The notes below the pieces were generated by a model. The model searched no databases and was not told the origin of the DNA. It saw only the letters and a program-made list of their open reading frames with translations. 64,000 nt of DNA from Geobacter sp. Its GTDB lineage: Bacteria; Desulfobacterota; Desulfuromonadia; Geobacterales; Pseudopelobacteraceae. Positions 35,707-44,168 of this stretch are shown here, piece by piece. Each line of letters starts with the position of its first letter. Position 1 is the stretch's first letter. The position numbers were made by a program, and so were the translations under genes. The stretch is taken from the NCBI GenBank assembly GCA_009684515.1, contig WKKS01000003.1, positions 310,001 through 374,000 on the forward strand, written 5' to 3'.

Positions 35707-37038
35707 TCATTTTTGTGCTTCATAGCGCCACTTGAAACTGACCGACTTGCAACCAGGCATCAGACGACGGAAAGTATTGAGTCCTTCTTCGGAAATGCCG
35801 GTTCCACTGCAGGTCAACCATTTCAAACCCGGAATCAGAGCCAGATTCAGCAATCCTTTATCACCAATATTGGTGTGATAGATCGAGATCCGCTGGAGAT
35901 ATTTCAGAGGTCTCAACAAAGACATACCCTGATCGCTGATCCGGGTATCCGAAATATAGAGTTCCTGAAGTCCGGTCAAATGCGTGCAGTTCGGCAAAAT
36001 GTCATCGTCTACGTTATAAAGAAAGAGGGATTGTATATCATCAGGCTGGAGATCGGACAGGAAACTGTAATCGATTCCATTGCCTCCCTTCAGATCGAGC
36101 CGCAACGATTTATCCAGAAAGACTTCCCTGGCTCCACGGGCAGTGCCCAACTGTTGCCAGTCACGAAAATCAAGCGATTCTTTCTTTCTGAGAAAGAGTG
36201 TGCCGCACGATTGATCTGCCGGAAAGCGGACAATGCGTGTTTCAAACGGGAGATCGGTCTTGCCGTAAAGTGACTCCCTCTCACCCCTCAGAGCCATCAA
36301 ACGCCTGCGGATGCGGGCAATATCCATGTCCAGCTTGGCCGCCATTTCAGCCATGATATCCAGGCCATCCCCGATTGACTCATCCACCCGCAGCTTGAAC
36401 AGATAAATATCGGTCTGTTTCAATTCCTCGGTTTGTCGAATCATAGCGTGAATATTCTGTTCAACCAGAGCTATCTGGCGGATTACTCTGACAAGCTCCA
36501 TTGCCACATCCAGATCGGAACTGTAAACCGGTGCCTGTTCCCATTCACTCAAAAGATCCGAGAGCACCTGGCGATTACCGGCTTGATAGGCCTCGTTGGC
36601 CAGAGCCATCAACTCCTGCCGACGGATTCGATCAGCCTCGTCGAAGGCCAAATCAGGGTGAACGGCCTTGGCCACGCCGCGATACAATGATTTGAGGCTG
36701 AGATTGGCAATGTCGGGCTGGTTTTCCTCATCATCCAGCAGATCTGTCGTGTGGTGAAAATGGGAATATACTGGTTCCTGCTTCGGCGTATCAGCCTTAC
36801 TTTTTCCGGCGTCCTCGCCCAATAATCCCTTAAGCTGCCACTCAAGCTCTTCCAACGCTTCAATGCGCGTACCCAGTATATCCTCGTAAACCTGTTCAAA
36901 CATCCTGATTTCGGATTTCAGAGCAGAGTAAATCTGTTCGTATCTCTGCAACTCCAACCTGCACTGGGCAAGCCTGCTGTTCTTGTGGTCCAGTTCGATC
37001 TCTTCGGGAGTTTTCAGCCGATTCTTGTAAGGAGTCAT
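35707..37038 (-). CDS. J-domain-like protein with C-terminal leucine-rich repeats
   Basis: 443-residue cytoplasmic protein. Residues 10-75 are predicted coiled coil. Residues around 112-158 resemble a J domain (SLYRGVAKAVHPDLAFDE...ALANEAYQAG) including the HPD motif needed to stimulate Hsp70. A second helical region follows. From about residue 330 to the end are leucine-rich repeats of the LTGLQELYISDTRISDQG and LKYLQRISIYHTNIGDKG type. The gene overlaps the Hda-like gene (ATGA) and is in one operon with it and ruvB. A DnaK co-chaperone that recognises a protein target by its repeats is a reasonable guess. Confidence 0.75.
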   Translation of the reverse strand: MTPYKNRLKTPEEIELDHKNSRLAQCRLELQRYEQIYSALKSEIRMFEQVYEDILGTRIEALEELEWQLKGLLGEDAGKSKADTPKQEPVYSHFHHTTDLLDDEENQPDIANLSLKSLYRGVAKAVHPDLAFDEADRIRRQELMALANEAYQAGNRQVLSDLLSEWEQAPVYSSDLDVAMELVRVIRQIALVEQNIHAMIRQTEELKQTDIYLFKLRVDESIGDGLDIMAEMAAKLDMDIARIRRRLMALRGERESLYGKTDLPFETRIVRFPADQSCGTLFLRKKESLDFRDWQQLGTARGAREVFLDKSLRLDLKGGNGIDYSFLSDLQPDDIQSLFLYNVDDDILPNCTHLTGLQELYISDTRISDQGMSLLRPLKYLQRISIYHTNIGDKGLLNLALIPGLKWLTCSGTGISEEGLNTFRRLMPGCKSVSFKWRYEAQK

Positions 37039-37727
37039 ATGCTTTTGCCGGACGAGACCAGCTCGCGCACTTCACGGGCAAGCGGCAACGTGATGCGCCT
37101 TTTCTCGGCCATGGAGAATCTGTACAGCCGGTTGAAGCTTTCGATCAAAGCTCCGACCTCGCGGCTGGTTGTGGCCAGGATATAATCAACGACATCATCC
37201 GGAACCCGAATCTGGCGGTCGTCGGCCACCTTTTTCAGGATCATGCTGCGTGAATGGTCATCCGAAGTATCCAGACGCGCCACCAGACCCCACAACAGAC
37301 GGGAAGTCAGATGATCGTCCATATTTGTCAGTTCGCGGGGGGGATATAATCCGGCCATGGCAATCGTGCGTCCCGAAGTGTGAAACTCGTTGAACAGTTC
37401 CCAAACTGCCCCGCGCAGCCCGGAATCATCCGGCATCGCCTGCAGATCATCAACCACCAGACCCACGGAGCCACTGAAAGTAGTCATAAGCTGATCGGGT
37501 GCAGACAGGTCCCGCAGAGATACATAAGGAATGCCGCCGACTGCAATTGATTTCAGGAGATGGGTTTTTCCGGAGCCGGACGGACCGTGCAGATACAGCA
37601 GGTTCTCGGAATCGGCCGGATCGGCAATCCGCAGGGCAAAACGGAGAGCAGCCGCGTTACCTTCGCAAGGAACGAAACTTTCAAAACTGAAAGATGGCGT
37701 TATCGGAAAATCGAAAAATTGTTGCAT
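37035..37727 (-). CDS. DnaA-related ATPase, Hda-like
   Basis: 230-residue AAA+ protein containing only the DnaA ATPase region, as in the replication-regulatory protein Hda. Walker A is LHGPSGSGKTHLLKS and Walker B is VGLVVDDLQAM; SRLLWGLVARL corresponds to the sensor/arginine region. No C-terminal DNA-binding domain of DnaA is present. The start at 37727 lies one base after the ruvB stop; a longer frame inside ruvB is not used. Hda proteins stimulate ATP hydrolysis by DnaA with the sliding clamp. The N-terminus QQFFDFPI could be the clamp-binding motif, as in Hda. Confidence 0.8.
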   Translation of the reverse strand: MQQFFDFPITPSFSFESFVPCEGNAAALRFALRIADPADSENLLYLHGPSGSGKTHLLKSIAVGGIPYVSLRDLSAPDQLMTTFSGSVGLVVDDLQAMPDDSGLRGAVWELFNEFHTSGRTIAMAGLYPPRELTNMDDHLTSRLLWGLVARLDTSDDHSRSMILKKVADDRQIRVPDDVVDYILATTSREVGALIESFNRLYRFSMAEKRRITLPLAREVRELVSSGKSI

Positions 37728-37728
37728 G

Positions 37729-38748
37729 CTAAAACAGATTCGCCTGGGGAGCTTCCGGGGCGATACGGTTAAAATGAAGGTAGGCCGCCCGCGTCGCAAC
37801 TCTGCCGCGCGGCGTGCGGTTGATGAATCCATGCTGGATCAAAAATGGCTCGTAAACATCCTCGATCGTGTCACTCTCTTCACTGATTGCGGCGGCGATA
37901 GTATCAAGTCCGACCGGGCCACCGCCGAACTTGTCGATGATCGTCAGCAGAATCATGCGATCCATCTGATCGAAACCCATCTCGTCGATTTCAAGCAGCT
38001 TCAGGGTTTCCTGCACCACATGACAGGTAATAACACCGTCCGCCCGAACCTGGGCATAATCACGTACCCGTCGCAACAGACGATTGGCGATACGTGGGGT
38101 TCCACGACTGCGGCGGGCCAGCTCGGAAGCCCCCAGGGGATCAATCTCCATCCCCAGAATCCGGGAAGAGCGGCAGATAATAGTGGCCAGCTCGTTCTCG
38201 GTATAGAATTCCAGACGTGAAATCACTCCAAAACGGTCGCGCAACGGCGATGAAAGCAGACCGGCGCGGGTGGTGGCCCCCACCAGTGTAAAACGCGGCA
38301 GATCAAGCTTGATCGAGCGGGCGCTGGGCCCCTGTCCTATAATGATATCAAGTTGATAATCCTCCATGGCCGGATAAAGGATTTCCTCCACCACATGGGA
38401 AAGACGGTGGATTTCATCGATAAACAGCACATCGTGCGGTTCCAGGTTGGTCAGAATGGCAGCCAGATCGCCGGGACGCTCAATGACCGGACCGGAAGTT
38501 GACTTGATATTGACCCCCATCTCGCAGGCCACGATATTGGCCAGCGTGGTCTTGCCAAGTCCGGGAGGGCCATACAAAAGCACATGATCAAGCGCCTCTT
38601 CCCTACCCTTGGCGGCGTCGATAAACAGACGCAGGTTACCCTTGATCTTCTCCTGACCGACATAGTCATCCAGAGCGCGCGGACGCAAGGTAGCGTCATA
38701 TTGATGATCATCGTCACGTTTTTCAGGGGTAATGGTGCGGGCTTCCAT
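37729..38748 (-). CDS. ruvB: Holliday junction helicase RuvB
   Basis: 339-residue AAA+ motor that drives Holliday junction branch migration with RuvA. Walker A is [14 protein letters not shown], Walker [11 protein letters not shown], sensor and arginine finger [17 protein letters not shown], and the C-terminal winged helix ends with [12 protein letters not shown]. Start 38748 has CCGGAG upstream and gives the usual RuvB N-terminus; a frame to 38820 is not needed. ruvA and ruvC are not upstream here. Confidence 0.95.
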   Translation of the reverse strand: MEARTITPEKRDDDHQYDATLRPRALDDYVGQEKIKGNLRLFIDAAKGREEALDHVLLYGPPGLGKTTLANIVACEMGVNIKSTSGPVIERPGDLAAILTNLEPHDVLFIDEIHRLSHVVEEILYPAMEDYQLDIIIGQGPSARSIKLDLPRFTLVGATTRAGLLSSPLRDRFGVISRLEFYTENELATIICRSSRILGMEIDPLGASELARRSRGTPRIANRLLRRVRDYAQVRADGVITCHVVQETLKLLEIDEMGFDQMDRMILLTIIDKFGGGPVGLDTIAAAISEESDTIEDVYEPFLIQHGFINRTPRGRVATRAAYLHFNRIAPEAPQANLF

Positions 38749-38913
38749 TGCTGCTCCGGTGGAGAAATGCTGGGCTGTCGTACGATCGAAGACTATGCCC
38801 CAAATCGGGCTGATTGTCAAAGTCTTGTGGGAAACATCAAGCGGGGTTGTTAAGTTTGAATGAGTGAGGATTACATACTGTGTAATCGTTTGGTGACGCG
38901 ACTTACTGAACTC

Positions 38914-39321
38914 TTAAACATTGTCAGAATCATCGCCTTTAATGACAATAAGGGAGGGGATCGAATCAAAATGCCGATCTAAAGTCAATAATGAACACGA
39001 GTGTTCCAGCGCCAGGGTAGCAATGATAATGTCAGACAGCGGCAGAATATTACCTTTCCTGCGTAATTGTGACGACAGTTGTCCAGCCTTGATCCAGAGT
39101 GCGCCGGTCATTTCCAACTGCGGTATCGCCTTGAATGCATTCAATACCAAGGCTTCTTCTTGAGGGTTTTTGATGCCTTGAAGCAGTTCAAACACCACCA
39201 CGCCACATGTCACTACCTCACCCTGTAAAAGTGCGGCCTCAACTTGCCGGGTCATGCGTGACGGACGGCCTCTAAAGAAATCAATCCAGGCACAGGTATC
39301 CGGTAAAATTCTATTCATCAT
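38914..39321 (-). CDS. vapC: PIN-domain toxin VapC
   Basis: 135-residue PIN-domain ribonuclease. LPDTCAWIDFF supplies the first Asp, VFELLQGI the conserved Glu, and LPLSDIIIATLALEH plus LLTLDRHFD the later acidic residues. It is downstream of and overlapping the antitoxin gene. The natural role is growth arrest by tRNA or rRNA cleavage when the antitoxin is lost. Confidence 0.88.
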   Translation of the reverse strand: MMNRILPDTCAWIDFFRGRPSRMTRQVEAALLQGEVVTCGVVVFELLQGIKNPQEEALVLNAFKAIPQLEMTGALWIKAGQLSSQLRRKGNILPLSDIIIATLALEHSCSLLTLDRHFDSIPSLIVIKGDDSDNV

Positions 39322-39544
39322 GATACCGCTCCCGCTCTTCGGCCGCTTTCAATTCCAGATTCTCTTCCTGTTCCCAATCATATTCAATCTGAACCTTGCC
39401 ACGCAAATCAAGCAATGCCTGCATCCGCTGACGCCGAACATAATCCTCCATCACCGTAATAATGGCTTTGGTTTTGGATTTTTGACCGGAAAGTTGTTGG
39501 ACTTCGGTGATAAGACTATCTGGTATGTTCAATGTCGCACGCAT
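39311..39544 (-). CDS. vapB: VapB-type antitoxin
   Basis: 77-residue antitoxin. The N-terminus MRATLNIPDSLITEVQQLSG is a ribbon-helix-helix/VapB-type DNA-binding domain, and the charged C-terminus (EEQEENLELKAAEERER region) should bind the toxin. Start 39544 has GGAGG eight bases upstream. Its stop lies within the start region of vapC, the normal coupling for these pairs. Confidence 0.85.
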   Translation of the reverse strand: MRATLNIPDSLITEVQQLSGQKSKTKAIITVMEDYVRRQRMQALLDLRGKVQIEYDWEQEENLELKAAEERERYHDE

Positions 39545-39646
39545 TTTATGCACCTCCATGACATGCAATCATTGTATGTATTATCTGGTGAGAGGTCAAG
39601 AAGTTAGATTAATGTGTGGCCATCATTCAATCAGCCTACTGATGTT

Positions 39647-40231
39647 TTATATGCGCCTGTATTCCATATACTCAGCCGTATTCTGAGCAACTTCTTTGCC
39701 ATAAAGCATTTCAATTACATACAAACTCATGTCAATTCCTGCGCTAATGCCCGCAGACGTAATTACCTTTCCATTATCAACAAAACGCGCATCCCTCATA
39801 ATTTCAGTGTTTGGCGCCATTTCAGCCAGTAATTCGAAAGCGCTGTTATGTGTGGTGGATTTTAGGCCGTCCAGTAAACCAACCTTGGCAAGAAGCAGGG
39901 CGCCAGTGCATACGGAAAGGACTTTATCCGCTTTTTCTGCTGACCGCGCAATCCAGGCAAGAAGGTCCTGTTGCCTCAAGATTGGCCGGGTTCCGCTGCC
40001 GCCTGGAACAATAACAATATCCGGTTGCGGAGCTTGATCAATTGAATAATCCGGATTTACAGAAAGGCCATTTCTGGCCGTTATGGGTGCTTTTTCTCTG
40101 GCTACGGTATAAACATTCAGAAGGGAATAATCGCTGAGTTCATTTGTGACAGAAAAAACCTCAAACGGGCCTGCAAAATCAAGAACCTCAACATCGTCAA
40201 AAATGAGGATTGCCGTGTTACGTTTCTTCAT
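39647..40231 (-). CDS. DJ-1/PfpI family protein
   Basis: 194-residue single-domain DJ-1/PfpI protein of the GATase1-like/isonitrile hydratase branch. IFDDVEVLDFAGPFEVF is the conserved N-terminal segment, IVPGGSGTR the nucleophile-elbow partner, and Cys108 in VCTGALLLA the likely nucleophile. The substrate is unknown. It lies downstream of the repeat-containing SPFH gene in the same direction. Its first 55 codons and upstream flank are duplicated at 43555-43758, with only Arg4 changed to His in the retained part. Confidence 0.85.
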   Translation of the reverse strand: MKKRNTAILIFDDVEVLDFAGPFEVFSVTNELSDYSLLNVYTVAREKAPITARNGLSVNPDYSIDQAPQPDIVIVPGGSGTRPILRQQDLLAWIARSAEKADKVLSVCTGALLLAKVGLLDGLKSTTHNSAFELLAEMAPNTEIMRDARFVDNGKVITSAGISAGIDMSLYVIEMLYGKEVAQNTAEYMEYRRI

Positions 40232-40494
40232 TCGATTTCCTTTTGTTTTAGAGGGGCTGTAGTTGCTTCAAACCGTGGCACACTTCGAACTTCATAGAGA
40301 CACATCCCAAGAATGTGGGTATGGCCTGAAAGACTGCAACTTGCAGCTCATGCTTTAGCCTGGCTACATTTTCAATCATCTTACAGTCTTTCAAGCCTGC
40401 CCCTCATATTTCCTGCTTGCTTTCCTTCCAACTCGTAGAACATTTATCCGGTAAACTTCGTTCAGATACAAAGCAAACAATCCCGCTCCAAACA
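40232..40494. other. Intergenic segment between SPFH and DJ-1 genes
   Basis: No convincing gene. GGCCTGAAAGACTG (40323-40336) and CAGTCTTTCAAGCC (40384-40397) form a 14-bp inverted repeat with one mismatch, 47 bp apart. A minus-strand 43-codon open frame (40248-40379) lacks a ribosome-binding site and is not called. Both ends of the segment have copies in the decayed second locus (40257-40269 at 43746; 40438-40519 at 44169). Confidence 0.5.
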
Positions 40495-42993
40495 CTACAC
40501 TTTAAAGTCCGGCGAGGATGTCTGCTTCTTCACCAGCGCTCCAAAATCCACCCCCGGCAGCAACCGGGTCAATTGCCCCATCAAGCCGTCTGCAGCTGTT
40601 CCACCGCCGGAAACAAGAACATCCGGAACAATCTTGATCTTGCCGTTTTCTATGGCGGCAGCAATCAGTTCCACGATTTTGATCTGCTTGATGGCCTCTT
40701 CACCGATCGCCTCCTGCTGCTTGCTGTAGGCCTGGGCGGTAGCTTCGCCGATGGCGGCAATCTTGGAGGCTTCACCGTCACCTATCGCTTTCAGGCGTTT
40801 GCCTTCACCCGCTCCTTCCAGCGCCTTGGCTTCTGCATTACCCTCGGCCAGCGTGATCATCTCGGTTTTCTTCTGAGTGGCTACTTTTACGGCAATCTCT
40901 GATGCAACTAAAGTTGGCTGCTGGTCGGCCGTAGCACGCATTTTCTCCATTTCGGTACGTTCTGCCTGGGATCTTTGCTCCATCTTGTACATTTCCTGCT
41001 GCTGTTCGGCGATGATCCGTTTGGTCTGGGTCTGCATCAGGTCCTCGGGAAGCCTGATCTGGCAGATCAGAACTGATACGCATTCCACATGATATTTTTC
41101 GAGATCAACTCTGGCGCGCCCTTCCGCCTTGGCCTGTTCTTCCGAACGGCTCTGTAGAAAATTCATAGCTGATGCGGTAGAGGCTTGGTTCCTGAAAGAG
41201 GAATCAATCATCGGATGGATGACGTGCTGGATCAAATTGTCGATCGATCCCACTTTGGCCACCATGTAGGGGGCCTGATCCGGCCGCACGCGGATAACAA
41301 CCTTGACAGCAACCTGGATCGGGAAACCGTCTTTGGAGATGACCGTTAACTGGTCAAAGCGGGTATCCTCCTGATCATCCCAGTCGATAGTGATGTTGGT
41401 CGTGTCGATGACATATGCCATGAAAGCCCGCCGATTGAGGTAGTAACGGCCTGGGCCAGCCACCTCTTCCTGGATGCCGCGAAATCCCTTGGGTACTACA
41501 TATTTCTCTTTGCCCTCTTCCTCTGATGCTCCGGCCTGGGTCGATCCCAGTCGTTTTTTCATCTCTTCAGTCGGGTCTTCTCCGACGTTGGAAACTATAA
41601 CTCCGACCTGACCGCGCTCAATTACGGCCACGTTGTCGATTTCTACGCTGAACATGAACGGATTGATGTAATAGGTTCCCGGCCGCAGTACATCCAGTTG
41701 CGGACCGCGCTGTCCCTGCTTGGTCAAGAAGGCTGAGCCGTCCTGATAATCATTATGTCCGTTGACAGGACTGGCAACGTATTCACGCTCCGGCAGTGGA
41801 ATGCCATCCAGAGCGGTCACCAGCCCGATCTTGTTAGCTTCGACAATAACGGCTGGTGCAATCTGTATGTTGAACAGATTCAAGTTGATACGGTAGGTAC
41901 CGGGCAGCAGGACATCGATTTGTGGTCCCTTCTGTCCACCGTTTTTCAGGAAGGCCTCTCCATTTTCGTAGTTCGAGTGTCCCGGCACGCTCTGTGACAG
42001 GAGCCGTCCCATTGGGATAGGAGCGCCATCCTGCGATGTGACCATACCGACTTCGCCTTTTGCAATCACTACCGCAGCTGCCTTAGTGACCTTGAAAAGA
42101 TTGGGATTGATACGGTAGACACCCGGCGGCAGGATTTCAGTTTGCGGTCCTTTCTGGCCGCCGTTCTTGATAAAGTCCTGGCCGGATTGGAAAGAGTTGT
42201 GCCCCGGAACCACCGTAGCGAATATCCGACCGGCCGGAATAGCCGAGCCATCGGCAGATTCGACCAATCCAATATCACCCTCGCTGATCTTGGTGGCCGA
42301 GCCTTTGGTGACCTTGAACAGGTAAGGATTGATACGATAGTTGCCGGGAGGGATGATTTCGATCTGCGGCCCTTTTTGTCCGCCGTTTTTGATAAATGCT
42401 TCACCGTTCTGAAAGGAGGAGTGTCCCTCCACCGCCTGGGCAAAGATCTTCCCTTCCGGAATGGCGACGCCGTCAACCGACTCCACTATCCCGATTTCGG
42501 AATCCTTGATTTCAGTGACGTTACCCTTGGTAAGCTTGAACAGATATGGGTTGATCCGATATTTACCGGGAGGCAGAATTTCGATCTGCGGTCCCTTCTG
42601 ACCCCCGTTTTTGATAAAAACCTCACCATCCTGAAAAGAATTATGGCCAGCCACAACTGCGGCAAATATATTTCCGGACGGGATCGATGAGCCGTCAACC
42701 GATTCGATCAAACCGATCTCGTTTTCCAATATTTCGGTAAAAACGCTCTTGGTGGCTTTGTAGATGAACGGAATCAGGAAATGCAGACCAGGGCCGAGTG
42801 TCCGCGCCTGAATACCAACCTCGTTGCCAAGAGCCACAACCCGTCCTTGCGGCATCTTGTTACCGAACCATCTGCGTTCAATCAGGGCAATTTCATTGCC
42901 GCCGACAACAACTACAGACTCGTACACCAGAATTGCCGCAGGAATCAGCAGGGCAAAATACCCCCAATGTCTAAGTACAAATTCGAAAACCAT
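40495..42993 (-). CDS. Membrane-anchored SPFH protein with five 74-residue repeats, vault-like architecture
   Basis: 832-residue protein. Residues 10-31 (GYFALLIPAAILVYESVVVV) are a single N-terminal membrane segment. Residues 92-461 are five tandem repeats of exactly 74 residues beginning EIGLIES, EIGIVES, DIGLVES, EVGMVTS and KIGLVTA. Each contains an IKNGGQKGPQ-type block and a PPGxYRINPxLF block. A degenerate half-repeat precedes them and a degenerate one follows (462-530). Residues 530-660 are an SPFH/Band-7 domain, 650-770 an Ala/Glu/Lys-rich coiled coil, and the end holds VSGGGTAADGLMGQ. Repeats, then SPFH shoulder, then long cap helix is the order in the major vault protein. Start 42993 follows a G-rich ribosome-binding site. 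Function is unknown; a large ring or barrel assembly at the membrane is inferred. Confidence 0.85.
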   Translation of the reverse strand: MVFEFVLRHWGYFALLIPAAILVYESVVVVGGNEIALIERRWFGNKMPQGRVVALGNEVGIQARTLGPGLHFLIPFIYKATKSVFTEILENEIGLIESVDGSSIPSGNIFAAVVAGHNSFQDGEVFIKNGGQKGPQIEILPPGKYRINPYLFKLTKGNVTEIKDSEIGIVESVDGVAIPEGKIFAQAVEGHSSFQNGEAFIKNGGQKGPQIEIIPPGNYRINPYLFKVTKGSATKISEGDIGLVESADGSAIPAGRIFATVVPGHNSFQSGQDFIKNGGQKGPQTEILPPGVYRINPNLFKVTKAAAVVIAKGEVGMVTSQDGAPIPMGRLLSQSVPGHSNYENGEAFLKNGGQKGPQIDVLLPGTYRINLNLFNIQIAPAVIVEANKIGLVTALDGIPLPEREYVASPVNGHNDYQDGSAFLTKQGQRGPQLDVLRPGTYYINPFMFSVEIDNVAVIERGQVGVIVSNVGEDPTEEMKKRLGSTQAGASEEEGKEKYVVPKGFRGIQEEVAGPGRYYLNRRAFMAYVIDTTNITIDWDDQEDTRFDQLTVISKDGFPIQVAVKVVIRVRPDQAPYMVAKVGSIDNLIQHVIHPMIDSSFRNQASTASAMNFLQSRSEEQAKAEGRARVDLEKYHVECVSVLICQIRLPEDLMQTQTKRIIAEQQQEMYKMEQRSQAERTEMEKMRATADQQPTLVASEIAVKVATQKKTEMITLAEGNAEAKALEGAGEGKRLKAIGDGEASKIAAIGEATAQAYSKQQEAIGEEAIKQIKIVELIAAAIENGKIKIVPDVLVSGGGTAADGLMGQLTRLLPGVDFGALVKKQTSSPDFKV
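41611..42720 (-). repeat. Five in-frame 222-bp repeats in the SPFH gene
   Basis: The five repeats begin at residues 92, 166, 240, 314 and 388, so the DNA period is 222 bp with no insertions or deletions. The first three are the most alike (most of 'SVDG...IP.G.IFA' and NGGQKGPQ are identical) and the last two have diverged, which suggests duplication from the N-terminal side. No DNA-level array feature other than coding repetition is implied. Confidence 0.9.
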
Positions 42994-43136
42994 ACATACC
43001 CCCATTAATGTGTTGAACTTATAAAAACAAGTGAAAATCAAGGCGAAATACACTTAAAATAAAAACGGTCATCCGCCGGGATAAAGACCAGACAGACGAC
43101 CGCTAATTATGATTTTAGAAGATTTTATCTTCACTT

Positions 43137-43199
43137 CGACAACCCCTCTATCCCATCGGGATGGTAGCTTTGCGACACACGGTTGCCCGTGCTGTGCCA
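43137..43199 (-). ncRNA. GEMM-I-like (cyclic di-nucleotide) riboswitch candidate
   Basis: On the minus strand, in order: GGCACAGC, a hairpin CACGG-GCAA-CCGTG with a GNRA tetraloop (43178-43191), the GEMM hallmark CGCAAAGC (43174-43167), a second hairpin ATCCC-GAT-GGGAT (43150-43162), and GGGGTTGTCG, which can pair with the first segment. This is the element order of GEMM-I (c-di-GMP or cGAMP) aptamers: GGCAAACC, P1b, GACGCAAAGC, P2, GGUUGCC. It lies 144 bp upstream of the SPFH gene on the same strand. The 5' segment deviates from consensus (ACAGC for AAACC), so it may be degenerate. Confidence 0.5.
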
Positions 43200-43330
43200 T
43201 TTCGGTGATAATTAGTAAAATTCCCTACCACGACTCATTAGATACTGCAACATTTCTAATGTAAACTATGGGTCCGATGGGGTCAGGTTAGTGTTTTGGA
43301 TATTTATTGGCATTCTGGGGTCTTGGGTAG

Positions 43331-43554
43331 GTCCTGGTACGACAATATACAGAACTATCCTTGATTTCGCTTTGGCCCCGGTTATTGAGGCTGGAGAGTT
43401 CTGGAAAAAACTTGGTTTCAATTTGTCAACGAACACCTTCTCACCAAGCGGTCTTAAAGACGCTCATGCTTGCGAATGTCGTCATCACGTTCCATAGGTT
43501 GAGGACAACAGAAACAAATCACCAGTCAATTAAATAAACTGTCCCTCGAACTCC
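43331..43554. repeat. 224-bp dispersed repeat element, copy A
   Basis: Highly similar to copy B (43762-43985) over its full 224 bp, for example the shared block GACGCTCATGCTTGCGAATG. The right end reads GTCAATTAAATAAACTGTCCCTCGAACTCC-like in both copies. The ends are imperfect inverted repeats around GGAGTTC...GGACAGT. It interrupts the duplicated DJ-1 gene after codon 55. Probably a remnant of a REP-associated or similar small transposon; no transposase frame survives. Confidence 0.7.
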
Positions 43555-43717
43555 CATTTCTGGCCGTTATGGGTGCTTTTTCTCTGGCTACGGTATAAAC
43601 ATTCAGAAGGGAATAATCGCTGAGTTCATTTGTGACGGAAAAAACCTCAAACGGGCCTGCAAAATCAAGAACCTCAACATCGTCAAATATGAGGATTGCA
43701 GTGTTGTGTTTTTTCAT
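43555..43717 (-). pseudogene. Truncated copy of the DJ-1/PfpI gene
   Basis: First 55 codons of the DJ-1 gene at 39647-40231, nearly identical (MKKHNTAIL... against MKKRNTAIL...). The homology ends abruptly at the edge of repeat element A, after which the frame runs into SSRDSLFN encoded by the repeat. The upstream flank to 43758 is also duplicated. The retained part lacks the Cys nucleophile and cannot be functional. Confidence 0.88.
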
Positions 43718-43761
43718 TCGATTTCCCTTTTTGTATTTATTGGAACTGTAGTTGCTTCGCT

Positions 43762-43985
43762 GGAGTTCCAGTGACGGTATACATAACTATCCTTGCTTTC
43801 GCTTTAACTCCGGTTATTGAGGTTGGAGAGTTCTGGAAAGCCTGATTTCAATTTGATCAACGAACACCTTCTCACCAAGCGTTCTTAAAGACGCTCATGC
43901 TTGCGAATGTCGTCATCACGTTCCATAGGTGGAGGACAACAGAAACAAATCACCGGTCAATTAAATAAACTGTCCCTCGAACTCC
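43762..43985. repeat. 224-bp dispersed repeat element, copy B
   Basis: Left end GGAGTTCCAGTGACGGTATA and right end TGTCCCTCGAACTCC are imperfect inverted repeats. Same orientation as copy A, 431 bp apart, with the truncated DJ-1 copy between them. It cuts off the 3' end of the small gene at 43986-44151, giving that frame the same SSRDSLFN tail. Confidence 0.7.
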
Positions 43986-44151
43986 GTGCCATGCGAAACG
44001 AACGCATCAGCAATCGGTGTTGATCCTGAAACATCTCGTGCCGTTCCCTTGCCTCTTTCTGCTCCTGTTGATAATCGCCGATAGTGCGTAGTGGCTCTGT
44101 GGACACGCTGACATTGCCGACTATTTCGACTTTTGTATTTTCTGTTTTCAT
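43986..44151 (-). pseudogene. Small gene truncated by repeat element B
   Basis: The first 56 codons of an unrecognised protein (MKTENTKVEIVGNVSVSTEP..., then a charged helical region RTIGDYQQEQKEARERHEMF) run into the repeat element and end with its SSRDSLFN tail. There is no equivalent between the intact SPFH and DJ-1 genes, so this gene belonged only to the second copy of the locus or was inserted there. Function unknown. Confidence 0.5.
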
Positions 44152-44168
44152 TTTGATTCACCCATATG

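Noticed and set aside
40248..40379. 43-codon minus-strand frame between the SPFH and DJ-1 genes
   Set aside because: No ribosome-binding site, and it overlaps an inverted repeat; the duplicated locus does not conserve it.
41611..42720. CRISPR-like periodicity
   Set aside because: The 222-bp period is coding repetition in one open frame, with no short palindromic repeats or unique spacers. No CRISPR array was seen anywhere in the window.
43291..43497. 68-codon open frame on the plus strand
   Set aside because: It lies mostly inside repeat element A and has no similarity to a known protein or a ribosome-binding site.
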